63,104 nucleotides of DNA from Bacillus sp. FJAT-49736. GTDB taxonomy: Bacteria; Bacillota; Bacilli; Bacillales; Bacillaceae_C. Made by a program: the position numbers and the translations under genes. Position 1 is the stretch's first letter; each line of letters starts with the position of its first letter. Positions 26,666-34,944 of the stretch are shown here, one piece after another. A model generated the notes under the pieces. That model ran no database searches. It worked only from the letters and a program-made list of their open reading frames with translations, and had not been told where the DNA came from. The DNA is taken from contig NZ_JAGYPI010000001.1 in the NCBI RefSeq assembly GCF_018343615.1, positions 1,009,846-1,072,949 of the forward strand, written 5' to 3'.

Positions 26666-27109
26666 TCAAACTAATTTTTTCATTGCCTTCATTTGTCCAA
26701 GATGATCTGCTTCATGATAATTCAGGAAGATAAATAAATCACCAAAGGTTTCAATGTTTCCGTATGGCACTTTTACAGGCAACTTTTTTTCAAAAAAGTC
26801 ATCGGTAAGTGCCTGGATTCGGGAGGACTGCTCCTCTAAAAGCTGAATTAATTCCGTTACTGATGGAATTTCTCCACTCCAATCTGCAGGTTTTGATCCC
26901 ATCGCAAATAATTGGTTATACGAAGCTGGTAAATTTGTAGACATTTTTGGATAACCAAACATATATGCTTCTGCAGATACAAGTACATGGCCAATATGCC
27001 AATGGATGGTATTGTTAAATCCCTTTGGTTGAACATCGGCAGTCTTTTCGTCCACATTGTTCAAAAATTTTAATAGCATTTGTCTAGTAAGCTGAAATTG
27101 TTTCATCAT
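26666..27109 (-). CDS. DinB-family protein (putative metal-dependent enzyme)
   Basis: A 147-residue four-helix bundle of the DinB/YfiT superfamily. Metal-ligand His residues lie in NTIHWHIGHVL (about 36-41) and NYHEADHLGQM (about 131-135). In Bacillus some relatives are bacillithiol transferases; whether this one is cannot be told. The start ATG 27109 or 27106 follows AAGGAGGAGGAAT. Separate from its neighbours. Confidence 0.82.
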   Translation of the reverse strand: MMKQFQLTRQMLLKFLNNVDEKTADVQPKGFNNTIHWHIGHVLVSAEAYMFGYPKMSTNLPASYNQLFAMGSKPADWSGEIPSVTELIQLLEEQSSRIQALTDDFFEKKLPVKVPYGNIETFGDLFIFLNYHEADHLGQMKAMKKLV

Positions 27110-27186
27110 TTTTTATTCCTCCTCCTTGTTAAATATACGAAATCTCCTCTACGATGTAAAAGAATAGTCATTATAAATGTTGTGAA

Positions 27187-27735
27187 TCATCCTCTTTGGT
27201 AGCTTTTCTTATGAAAGTCCGTAATATAGGAAAAAAGCTCTGTACCGTTGGGATTTTTATTGAGTGCTTTTGTGGAAAAATACATCGCTTTATATGTTTC
27301 TGGAACCCAGATATAGGAGTGGATGTAATCGGTCAAATGGAAACCGCATTTTTGCCAAAATTGAATGCGCTTTTCATTTTGAGCATTTTCCTCTGCCTCT
27401 ACTTCCACCACTAATAGTGAAAAATTTCCAGATGCAAAACACCATTCCTTAATATATTCGACCAGTTTTCTTCCAATGCCTTGATGTTGAAGATTTTCTT
27501 TTACCGCTATGTAATCTAGTATTAACACATCCTGCTGATCTGTTTTTCCGGATAAAGCCATTCCAACTATTTTGCTGTCCTCGAAAGCTAAATGAAGATA
27601 GCACATATTTTTCTTAAACATATGCTGAATGATATCGCGTTTTTTGCGGTTATGCGCCGGAAATGCTTCCTCGTATATTTTCTCTGCTTCTGTCCATAAT
27701 GAAAAATCCCAATCTTGAATCGTTAAGAATTCCAT
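27187..27735 (-). CDS. GNAT-family N-acetyltransferase
   Basis: A 182-residue single GNAT domain. Beta-4 LILDYIAVKENL is followed by the acetyl-CoA loop QHQGIGRKLVEYI (about residues 83-95), then a LLVVEVEAEENAQNEKRIQF and WQKCGFHLTDY segment. The long aromatic C-terminus is family-typical for a group fixed in Bacillus as 'GNAT family'. Substrate unknown. ATG 27735 follows GGAGGAAGCTAAATA. Minus strand, 77 bases upstream of the DinB gene, so the two may share a transcript. Confidence 0.83.
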   Translation of the reverse strand: MEFLTIQDWDFSLWTEAEKIYEEAFPAHNRKKRDIIQHMFKKNMCYLHLAFEDSKIVGMALSGKTDQQDVLILDYIAVKENLQHQGIGRKLVEYIKEWCFASGNFSLLVVEVEAEENAQNEKRIQFWQKCGFHLTDYIHSYIWVPETYKAMYFSTKALNKNPNGTELFSYITDFHKKSYQRG

Positions 27736-27972
27736 TATTTAGCTTCCTCCAAAGGTAATTTTTTGTCAGTATACTGCATCATAGACATATTTCCAATAAA
27801 CAATGGTTGAAAATAATCTGCTGAAGATTTACTCTTGATTCGTAACTGAAAATAGTAATCTATTATGGAAGCTTATAAAAAAACATTGGTTTTCATTTCA
27901 TTTTAATAAAGTTATGTTATAGTAGATATAGTTTTGATAATTAGAGGAATATACTGGAGGAGTTGGATTGCA

Positions 27973-28215
27973 TTGTTATCAAACTTTCCTTTTATTTTAG
28001 GTCATGTGACAGCAGAACCCCATACGGAAAATGCTTTTCAATTATGGCTGATTTTAATAGTCGATCTGTACTTAGTTATATCAGGAATTGTTTTTATGTA
28101 TCAATTATTTAAAGTCAAAACAACGTGGAAAACGGCAATAAATTTTGGCGTTGCACTAATAGTTAGCATGGCATTAGTTGTTTATTTTGGAAGTGTATTC
28201 GATTTACTCGGATAA
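27973..28215 (+). CDS. Small two-helix membrane protein
   Basis: 80 residues with two or three hydrophobic helices (about residues 21-43 and 53-75). The start is not certain. GGAGGAG at 27956-27962 favours TTG 27973; the open frame extends back to TTG 27934. The next gene starts 22 bases after its stop, so the pair is probably one operon. No family recognised. Confidence 0.55.
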   Translation: MLSNFPFILGHVTAEPHTENAFQLWLILIVDLYLVISGIVFMYQLFKVKTTWKTAINFGVALIVSMALVVYFGSVFDLLG

Positions 28216-28237
28216 CAAGAAAGAGAGGTTAATAGAC

Positions 28238-29233
28238 TTGAATTTTTATCGATTATGGGTACTTGCCTTTTTCCTTAAATTTGTTGGGTCTGCATGGGAT
28301 GCTTCCTACCATTTTAGGTATTTATTTGAGAAATATTCGATTCCACATATTGTGAATTTCTCTGGTTTTGCACTAGGAGCATTTCTGTTGTTCTTAGAGT
28401 GGAGACAACCAAGATATATGGATCGCTTTTCAAGAAATTTAACAACCATTGGATATGTTCTATTTCTTATCGGTATTCCATTAGATTTCAGCTATCATAT
28501 TAAATTTGGAATAGATTTAACAACATGGAGCCCGACACATTTTATATACTATATTGCTACCGATATAATGATTCTTGGTGTATGGAGAGCCTTTTATTTA
28601 TATAAAAAAGGTGAAAAGCCTTCATGGAAATCACTTCATACTTGGTTTGCAATGTTTTTATTAGAATGTCTTGTATTTCCAAATATGCAACAAGAGAATG
28701 GTGCGATTTCATACTTCCAATATATCCACCATCAATCCATTGCATCAAAAGAGATATTAGTTTTAATTAAAGATCCGGCATCGCAAATATTTGGTGGTGT
28801 GCCGGAATGGGTATACCCGACTTACTCTGTTTTGGTCGTAACCTTATTAACATTAGTGGTAATCCGCTTGTTTAAGGATAGTGCAATACCATTAGCGGCT
28901 ACAGCCCTATATATCTTATGTCGATTCGTTGGAAAAACCATCTTTTTTGCAGTGAATTATCCAACTTCCTATGTTCCGATTACTTTATTATTTATCCCAT
29001 TACTCTTTTTACTCATAAAAAAACATTCATGGCTTGCGGGATTAATTGGAAGTGTGCTGTATTTCATTGGTTTATATTTAATTCATGAATCTGGAGTTCT
29101 TATCACTCCTCCTATGGAAATGTGGTTTATTGCTCCGGTAGCCATTATTGGTATTGTAATCGGGGGGATTATCCCGTTGATTAAAAGACAAAATTCTGTT
29201 GAACAGGATTATCAAGAGGCTGCAAGATTATAA
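28238..29233 (+). CDS. Polytopic membrane protein, hypothetical
   Basis: 331 residues with about nine membrane helices. Conserved-looking polar motifs sit inside or near helices: GSAWDASYHFRYLFEKY, PLDFSYHIKFGID and SPTHFIYYIATDIMILGVWR. The repeated D-x-x-Y-H pattern suggests a metal, haem or proton site. No known family. The TTG at 28238 follows AGAGAGGTTAATAGAC. A hairpin terminator follows the stop. Confidence 0.65.
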   Translation: MNFYRLWVLAFFLKFVGSAWDASYHFRYLFEKYSIPHIVNFSGFALGAFLLFLEWRQPRYMDRFSRNLTTIGYVLFLIGIPLDFSYHIKFGIDLTTWSPTHFIYYIATDIMILGVWRAFYLYKKGEKPSWKSLHTWFAMFLLECLVFPNMQQENGAISYFQYIHHQSIASKEILVLIKDPASQIFGGVPEWVYPTYSVLVVTLLTLVVIRLFKDSAIPLAATALYILCRFVGKTIFFAVNYPTSYVPITLLFIPLLFLLIKKHSWLAGLIGSVLYFIGLYLIHESGVLITPPMEMWFIAPVAIIGIVIGGIIPLIKRQNSVEQDYQEAARL

Positions 29234-29240
29234 TTTCAAT

Positions 29241-29273
29241 GACGTCTGATCATCTCAGGCGTCTATTTTTTTT
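29241..29273 (+). terminator. Hairpin terminator
   Basis: GACGTCTGA pairs with TCAGGCGTC (one wobble), followed by eight T residues. It closes the membrane-protein pair. Confidence 0.8.
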
Positions 29274-29482
29274 GAATTTCTTTCTAGATAATAAAAAATA
29301 CCGGCACTTAGGCCGGCTAAAGAAATTAGGTATATATAAAAGGGGGGGGGTGCTGCTTGTCCTTGCAACAATGTTATCTTACAAAAGCCTCCCTAAATTC
29401 CGATGAAATATCGATTATATTTAGATGAGAATTTACTAAGGAATGTTTAATAGTCATTATTGTAAAATTTTGATTTAAATTA

Positions 29483-29512
29483 TGTAACATTTTTTTGTTT
29501 AGATATGTCTTA
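29483..29512 (+). promoter_or_regulatory. Possible ECF-type promoter of the sigma gene
   Basis: TGTAAC, 17 bases, then TGTCTTA has the AAC/GTC layout of extracytoplasmic-function sigma promoters. It lies 40 bases ahead of the sigma gene. Autoregulation is usual in this family. The rest of the 29274-29482 gap holds a GCCGG inverted repeat and a run of nine G at 29342-29350, with no gene. Confidence 0.4.
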
Positions 29513-29551
29513 TAAATATTCAGGTTGTTAAGGGCAGGAGGGCCGTCTAAT

Positions 29552-30061
29552 TTGAGTGAGGACATTATTGAACAATGGTTCCATTTATATAGTAATGATG
29601 TGTATCATTTTTTAATTTATTATACTGGCACAAAGGATGTAGAGGATCTAGTACAGGAGGTGTATATTCGTGCCTTCAACTATTTTCATAAATTTAAAGG
29701 AGAGAGCAGCCCGAAAACTTGGCTATTTTCGATTGCAAGAAATTTAGCGGTTGATCGCAAAAGAAACGACGCCAAGGAAATGAAAAAGCAGCAAAATTCG
29801 CATATATATACGAGAACTTGGGAAGAAATGAGCCCTGATCAGATTTATGAAAAACATGAACAAGCAAATGAAATAATGCAAGCGATTATGTCATTGAAAA
29901 AGGAATATCGGGATGTCGTCTTTTTACGTGCAGTAAAGGAATTTTCTATTTTAGAAACCGCAAGTATACTCAAATGCAGCTCTGTAAAAGTGCGCGTTAC
30001 CTACCATCGCGCCTTGAAAATTATTCAAAATCAGTTAAGAGGTGGCGAAGTACATGAATGA
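29552..30061 (+). CDS. ECF RNA polymerase sigma factor (SigX-like)
   Basis: 169 residues. Sigma region 2 covers about 10-75 (DVYHFLIYYTGTKDVEDLVQ, TWLFSIARNLAVDRKR) and region 4 about 105-160 (LKKEYRDVVFLRAVKEFSIL, SSVKVRVTYHRALK). It is a group IV sigma factor acting with core RNA polymerase. The TTG at 29552 follows GCAGGAGGG; the frame opens earlier at 29525. The stop overlaps the anti-sigma start by eight bases, a strong sign of translational coupling. The regulon and signal are unknown. Confidence 0.9.
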   Translation: MSEDIIEQWFHLYSNDVYHFLIYYTGTKDVEDLVQEVYIRAFNYFHKFKGESSPKTWLFSIARNLAVDRKRNDAKEMKKQQNSHIYTRTWEEMSPDQIYEKHEQANEIMQAIMSLKKEYRDVVFLRAVKEFSILETASILKCSSVKVRVTYHRALKIIQNQLRGGEVHE

Positions 30062-30974
30062 ATCCATGAAGGAGTTAGAAAAAAGAATTAAAGATAGCTG
30101 GCCAACACTTGATTTAACAGAAGCCTCGAAGCAAACCATTTTGAATAAAATTAAATGGCATCAGAGTAGTAAAAATGATAAATATGCTATAGCAAAAGGG
30201 TTTAAAGTATTGTATATGCTTAGTTTAGCTGCTGTAATGATAGTTACATTTATTCTAATCAAACCGATGTTTATGGAAGAAGAAAAGAATAGCTTGGTAC
30301 CTAATTCTGCAGTACAAAAAAATGAAGGCGAAACCAATCCTCCAAAAGAGAAGAAAGAAACTAAATATGTATATCCTCAATGGTTTAGTGGTAATTATGG
30401 AGTTTACATTAATGATAAAATAGGCTGGGTAATCGTAAAAGAAGATGCTGCAATGCATGGTGAAGCAATAAAAATTTTATGGACTAAGGATCATGGGAAT
30501 GAATGGAAAACTATTTCCCATATTAATGAGAATGAAAATACAAACCTTTTAAGCGGGCATAAGGTAGGGATAACTTTTATTAATAAAACGCACGGGTGGA
30601 TAAGTATTACGAATGATGCAGATCCTCAAGCCCCATATTTATTGGAATCAACAGATGGTGGCGTCAAGTGGAGGAAGCGATTACTGCCAATTCCAGAACA
30701 ATTTAAAGACGTTCCGCGAAATATTACACGGGTAATATTTTTTTCAAGATCAGATGGAATAGTACCTATCATTGCTTATGCGGCTTCCACACAGGAAAGC
30801 AAACTCCTATACATGATGGTAACCCATGACTCGGGTAAAACATGGGCGTCAGTAACCGGAAATTCATCGGGCAATTTAACATGGGATTTCAGCGACCCTC
30901 ATCAAGCAAAGCTAATATTTAACAACAAAACATACCTAACCCCTGACTTAGGTGAATCATGGCATGCAAAATAA
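30054..30974 (+). CDS. Membrane anti-sigma factor with BNR-like outer domain
   Basis: 306 residues. A short cytoplasmic part (1-45) with KELEKRIKDSWPTLDLTEAS is followed by one membrane helix (about 53-72). Outside the membrane are a Pro/Lys/Glu linker and a domain of about 200 residues. That domain repeats DHGNEWKTI, TDGGVKWRKR and HDSGKTWASV, the Asp-box (BNR/sialidase) turns of a beta-propeller. It overlaps the sigma gene, so the role as its anti-sigma is an inference from position and topology. The outer part may sense a wall or sugar signal. The start is ATG 30054 after AGAGGTGGCG. Confidence 0.75.
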   Translation: MNESMKELEKRIKDSWPTLDLTEASKQTILNKIKWHQSSKNDKYAIAKGFKVLYMLSLAAVMIVTFILIKPMFMEEEKNSLVPNSAVQKNEGETNPPKEKKETKYVYPQWFSGNYGVYINDKIGWVIVKEDAAMHGEAIKILWTKDHGNEWKTISHINENENTNLLSGHKVGITFINKTHGWISITNDADPQAPYLLESTDGGVKWRKRLLPIPEQFKDVPRNITRVIFFSRSDGIVPIIAYAASTQESKLLYMMVTHDSGKTWASVTGNSSGNLTWDFSDPHQAKLIFNNKTYLTPDLGESWHAK

Positions 30975-31021
30975 GAAAAGCGTAGGCGCTTTGTTCATCC
31001 GCTAGCCGATAGGGCGCAGGA

Positions 31022-31133
31022 GAAATTTGAAGTGGCAATTTCACTTGGTGAAATTTAAAATGCCAATTTCACTTGGTAAAATTTGAAGTGATAATTTCAC
31101 TTGGTGAAATTTGAAATACCAATTTCACTTGGT
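31022..31133. repeat. Four 28-bp tandem repeats
   Basis: GAAATTTGAAGTGGCAATTT followed by CACTTGGT occurs four times in a row with small changes. The AATTTCAC-TTG-GTGAAATT inverted repeat across each border can fold into hairpins. It lies downstream of the anti-sigma gene and carries no ORF. Confidence 0.85.
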
Positions 31134-31204
31134 GTTAGAAACGTATTAAACTCGTTCATAAATTATTTAATAAAAAACTTATACATTTTTATCTTATAAA
31201 AGTG

Positions 31205-31255
31205 ATGCCTGGCACCCAACACTGTGATACATTAGTGTTGGAGTGCTGAGGCATT
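31205..31255. terminator. Long hairpin before pabA
   Basis: ATGCCTGGCACCCAACACT pairs with AGTGTTGGAGTGCTGAGGCAT with two interior mismatches, followed by TTTATT. It may terminate the sigma operon or attenuate pab transcription; it sits about 70 bases before pabA. Confidence 0.55.
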
Positions 31256-31324
31256 TATTGTATATTAGAAGGTATTTTACACAAAGAACAATGTTCAACA
31301 TTAATAAATGGGGTGGTGGCTTAC

Positions 31325-31915
31325 ATGATTATAGTCATCGACAATTATGATTCCTTTACTTATAACCTTGTCCAATATGTAAAGCAAATAGGGCAGGAGG
31401 TATTAGTCATTCGAAATAATGAGCTGTCTATTGCTGATATTGAACAACTTCAGCCAGATTTTCTATTACTATCGCCTGGTCCAGGTAATCCAAGCAATGC
31501 CGGTATTTGCTTGGAGGCTATTCGTCGTTTTCGTGGAGAAATTCCCATCTTAGGTGTTTGTTTGGGACATCAAGCAATTGCCCAAGCCTTTGGAGGCACT
31601 ATAAAAAAAGCAAAGCAGCCGATGCACGGGAAACAATCAATGGTTTATCATGATGGTAAAGGTCTTTTTCAAAATATAGAGAACCCATTAAAGGTAACTC
31701 GTTATCACTCATTAGTAGCAGATGAGCTCTCTCTCCCTACTTGTCTAGAGATTAGTGCCAAAAGTGAGGATGGAGAAATTATGGGGATCCGTCATAAGGA
31801 ATACAAAGTAGAGGGTGTCCAATTTCATCCGGAATCGATAATGACGGAGCATGGATTAGCACTTTTGGCAAACTTCTTTTCTAAAAAGCCTGTCTACGAA
31901 GGGGAAAATATATGA
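31325..31915 (+). CDS. pabA: Aminodeoxychorismate/anthranilate synthase glutaminase subunit
   Basis: A 196-residue class I glutamine amidotransferase that supplies ammonia to PabB. Catalytic Cys79 lies in GVCLGHQ and the His/Glu pair in VQFHPES (about 168-174). The oxyanion strand LLLSPGPGNPSNAG is intact. PabA and TrpG cannot be separated by sequence alone, but the downstream pabB-pabC fusion, overlapping by four bases (ATGA), assigns it to folate synthesis. It may serve tryptophan as well, as in B. subtilis. ATG 31325 follows GGGGTGGTGG. Confidence 0.92.
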   Translation: MIIVIDNYDSFTYNLVQYVKQIGQEVLVIRNNELSIADIEQLQPDFLLLSPGPGNPSNAGICLEAIRRFRGEIPILGVCLGHQAIAQAFGGTIKKAKQPMHGKQSMVYHDGKGLFQNIENPLKVTRYHSLVADELSLPTCLEISAKSEDGEIMGIRHKEYKVEGVQFHPESIMTEHGLALLANFFSKKPVYEGENI

Positions 31916-33654
31916 AACAACAGCCGTTTTTATTGTTTGAATTCGCGGATCAGGGAGGAAATCTTAACCCGAAGGTTTTTACAGAGCCGGAAAGAATTAT
32001 CACAACAAACAGAATAGAGGAGATTCTACCTTGTTTGGAGGAAATAGAAAGGGCTGTGCAATCAGGCTATTATGCAGCCGGCTATCTTTCCTATGAAGCA
32101 GCTCCGGCTTTCGATACCTCATTTCAAGTAAAAAGTGGTGCTAAAATGCCTTTACTTTGGTTTGGGCTTTTTCGCGAAGCAAAGCAGCCAAATAGGATAG
32201 AATCCGGAACGTTTTCTGTATCAGAATGGAAGTCAGCAATCAGTGAGGAACATTATAGAGCTTGTATCCAATCGATTAAAAACGCTATTGAAAACGGAGA
32301 TACATATCAAGTAAATTATACAAATAGATTAACATCTACCATTGCTGGAGATGAATTTTCCTTTTATCAGCAGCTTTCAAGAGCACAAGCCTCGAAATAT
32401 AGTGCCTATTTGAATATTGGCGATTATAGTATCCTTTCCGCATCACCGGAATTATTTTTTCGTTTATCCGGCCGAAACATTATTACTAAGCCGATGAAGG
32501 GAACAGTAAAACGGGGGAGGACAATAATGGAGGATGAGGAGCTAACCAATTGGCTATATCATTCGGAGAAAAATCGGGCGGAAAACTTAATGATTGTTGA
32601 TTTACTTCGAAATGATTTGGGGATGATTGCGGAATCCGGCTCCGTTAAGGTAGAAAAGCTATTTGAAATAGAACCATACCCGACAGTTCTGCAAATGACT
32701 TCTACTATTACAGCGAAGACAATGGATGAAACAAAAATCACTGATGTTTTTCGGGCGCTCTTTCCATGCGGATCCATAACGGGGGCACCAAAAATTAGTA
32801 CAATGAAAATTATTTCAGAGCTAGAGGATAGTCCACGTGAGGTCTATTGTGGTGCAATCGGATATATGACCCCAGATCATGAGGCAATCTTTAATGTGCC
32901 GATTCGTACGGTAGTTATCGATAAGCAAACTGGAAAAGCTACATATGGTGTTGGTGGGGGAATCACCTGGGATTCCACATCAGAGGACGAGTACAATGAA
33001 ATGTTAACGAAAGCAGCCTTGTTAACCGTGAAGCGGCCTCCATTTGAGTTGTTGGAGAGTTTGAAATTACAAGATGGGGAGTATTGGTTGCTTGAAAACC
33101 ATTTAATGCGGCTGCAAAGTTCCGCTAGTTATTTTGGCTTTTTAGTGGACATGGAAGAAATAAAGAAGGCACTCCATCAGTTTGCAACTTCCCATAAAAA
33201 GGAAACAATGAAAGTGCGTTTATTGGTTTCTAAGCATGGCTCTATATCTATTAATGGAGAAAAAATAATTCCAATGATCGATGGTCAGATTGTTACCATC
33301 GCTTCTTCCCCAATAAATAACCTGGATCCTTTTTTCATGCATAAAACTACAAATCGGAAAAGGTATACTTATCATAAAGAGCAGCATCCGGAATGTTTTG
33401 ACGTATTGTTGTGGAATGAAGATAGAGAGATTACGGAATTTACTAACGGAAATATTGTCGTTGAATTAGAAGGACAATTATATACACCGCCACAGACGTG
33501 TGGGCTCCTAGCGGGAACATTCCGCGCAGAGCTGCTTCAAAATGGCAAGATTAAGGAGCGGGTGATAAAGCTAGAGGAGCTTCCACTAGCAACTGAGATA
33601 TGGTTCATCAATAGTGTAAGAGGTTGGATTAAGGTATCCATTGTAGAAAAATGA
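31912..33654 (+). CDS. pabB: Fused aminodeoxychorismate synthase (PabB) and lyase (PabC)
   Basis: 580 residues. The chorismate-binding PabB domain covers about 80-350. Landmarks are NPGDTYQVNYT-like GDTYQVNYTNRLTS, KPMKGTVKRG, RAENLMIVDLLRNDLG, GSITGAPKISTMKI and YCGAIGYM. A PLP-dependent aminodeoxychorismate lyase domain (about 360-580) follows, with LLENHLMRL and NGNIVVE / TCGLLAGTFRAELL typical of fold IV. Together they turn chorismate into p-aminobenzoate for folate. The same fusion is known in several Firmicutes. It overlaps pabA and runs to two bases before the next small gene's frame. Confidence 0.92.
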   Translation: MKQQPFLLFEFADQGGNLNPKVFTEPERIITTNRIEEILPCLEEIERAVQSGYYAAGYLSYEAAPAFDTSFQVKSGAKMPLLWFGLFREAKQPNRIESGTFSVSEWKSAISEEHYRACIQSIKNAIENGDTYQVNYTNRLTSTIAGDEFSFYQQLSRAQASKYSAYLNIGDYSILSASPELFFRLSGRNIITKPMKGTVKRGRTIMEDEELTNWLYHSEKNRAENLMIVDLLRNDLGMIAESGSVKVEKLFEIEPYPTVLQMTSTITAKTMDETKITDVFRALFPCGSITGAPKISTMKIISELEDSPREVYCGAIGYMTPDHEAIFNVPIRTVVIDKQTGKATYGVGGGITWDSTSEDEYNEMLTKAALLTVKRPPFELLESLKLQDGEYWLLENHLMRLQSSASYFGFLVDMEEIKKALHQFATSHKKETMKVRLLVSKHGSISINGEKIIPMIDGQIVTIASSPINNLDPFFMHKTTNRKRYTYHKEQHPECFDVLLWNEDREITEFTNGNIVVELEGQLYTPPQTCGLLAGTFRAELLQNGKIKERVIKLEELPLATEIWFINSVRGWIKVSIVEK

Positions 33655-33664
33655 GGTGATAGTA

Positions 33665-33895
33665 ATGTATTTAACCGTAGAAGAAACAGCAGAATATTTA
33701 TCACTGCCTATATCCTATATCGAAAAACTTATCCAACTAAAACGGATTAGGGCCGTTCATGATGGTGAGCAATTTTTAATAAATCGGGAACAATTTAATA
33801 CACATTTGGAACAAATGGAGAAAATGAAGAAATTAATCGAAGAATATTATAATGAGCCGATTCCAGAGGATTTAGATGTGAAGGATGAGGATTAA
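33665..33895 (+). CDS. Excisionase-like (MerR/HTH_17) DNA-binding protein
   Basis: A 76-residue protein. The winged-helix excisionase pattern YLTVEETAEYLSLPISYIEK and LIQLKRIRAVHDGEQFLINR is complete, followed by a charged helix and acidic tail. It starts at ATG 33665 behind GAGGTGATA, 10 bases after pabBC, so it is likely in the same transcript. No integrase is near, so it is not evidence of a phage. A small regulator is more likely. Confidence 0.75.
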   Translation: MYLTVEETAEYLSLPISYIEKLIQLKRIRAVHDGEQFLINREQFNTHLEQMEKMKKLIEEYYNEPIPEDLDVKDED

Positions 33896-34148
33896 TAAAG
33901 ACAGAAGCTTATTTCAAGCAAGCTGTCCTATCAATAGTAGTAGATTGTAAAGGGGATGACTGATAAGTTATATTTCAGCATGTTAATTTAGTAAAGCCAA
34001 AGAATGGCATAAAATCAACTTTCTTGGGTTTCTTTAGGTGCCTTTTCCACAAAAACATACTTTCCGGAAGGCCCTTTTTAATTTGTTACATGGATGGTCA
34101 ATATTTTTTTATTCGATAAGGTACAGGATACTGTCTTTAGTGCATCCC

Positions 34149-34300
34149 TTCTTCGATTTTCTTGTTAACGCGGGCACGTTCTGGTGATGAATGTGACCGC
34201 ATCTTCGGTTTTTCCGCGTTCGCGGGCAGGTTTGAGTGCTAGATGTAACCTTTCTTCGTAATTTTCGCGATTGCAGTCATGCTAGGATGGATGAATGGTT
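34149..34300. repeat. GC-richer direct repeats in a 700-bp gene-free stretch
   Basis: Two copies of about 52 bases (34149-34207 and 34200-34258) share CTTCG-N-TTTT, the GCGGGCA core (ACGCGGGCACGTT / TCGCGGGCAGGTT), GATGAATGTGACC / GCTAGATGTAACC and CTTCG. A third, partial copy follows. The whole gap 33896-34596 has no ORF with a ribosome site. It ends with the terminator at 34371 and PadR sites. Confidence 0.5.
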
Positions 34301-34370
34301 GAAACCATCATTCTGTAGTTCAATACAAGGAACACAACCCAATCCTTGATGAACGTCTTTTAATATTATA

Positions 34371-34416
34371 AAAGCAGGTGGAGAAAAAAATTTTTTTCTC
34401 CACCTGCTTTATTTTT
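34371..34416. terminator. Perfect 20-base inverted repeat terminator
   Basis: AAAGCAGGTGGAGAAAAAAA is followed directly by its exact complement and ATTTTTAG. It is an unusually long stem with no gene ending within about 470 bases upstream. Confidence 0.85.
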
Positions 34417-34528
34417 AGGACTTATCGGACAGCCCCTTTTGTTTAGAAAGAGAATAAAACATTCTTGAAATTTTACTGTATTTCACGAAAAAACAGTGAA
34501 CCTATTTTGAAGTATTGTTTTCACCATA

Positions 34529-34576
34529 ATATTGTATGACGCATAGTATAAGACAAATACTGTATGACATATAGTA
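34529..34576. promoter_or_regulatory. Two PadR-type operator copies
   Basis: ATTGTATGACGCATAGTAT (34531-34549) and TACTGTATGACATATAGTA (34558-34576) are imperfect palindromes with ATGAC/GCAT cores. They are repeated 27 bases apart directly before the padR start. Probably autoregulatory sites. Confidence 0.6.
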
Positions 34577-34596
34577 AAAAAAAGTGAGGTGGGTGA

Positions 34597-34944
34597 ATGA
34601 GTAATTTACTGCAGTCATTAATGATAGAGCTTCGAAGGGGAACATTGACATTAGCCGTTTTAAGCCAATTACAAACTCCTCAGTATGGATATTCACTTGT
34701 TCAATTATTGGAGGCATCAGGGATTGTCATTGATCAAAGTACTTTATATCCATTACTTCGCCGCTTAGAAAAACAAGAATTGGTGTCGAGCAGTTGGGAT
34801 ACTTCCGAAAGTAGGCCGCGTAAATATTATGTTTTAAGTGAATTTGGGTTAGAAGTTTTTTCTCAATTAAAAAAGGAATGGATTCAGAATACAAAAGAGT
34901 TATATAGCTTATTAAAGGGAGAGGATGAAGATGGAGCTAATTGA
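34597..34944 (+). CDS. PadR-family transcriptional regulator
   Basis: A 115-residue PadR winged-helix protein: RRGTLTLAVLSQLQTPQYGY, IDQSTLYPLLRRLEKQELVS and SRPRKYYVLSEFGLEVF, then a C-terminal dimer helix. The start ATG 34597 follows GTGAGGTGGG. Its end overlaps the membrane protein gene by 20 bases. This is the common two-gene layout in which PadR controls a HAAS-domain membrane protein. Confidence 0.92.
   Translation: MSNLLQSLMIELRRGTLTLAVLSQLQTPQYGYSLVQLLEASGIVIDQSTLYPLLRRLEKQELVSSSWDTSESRPRKYYVLSEFGLEVFSQLKKEWIQNTKELYSLLKGEDEDGAN

Noticed and set aside
33665-33895. Excisionase gene as sign of a prophage or integrative element
   Set aside because: No integrase, att repeats or phage genes around it; it is linked to the pab genes.
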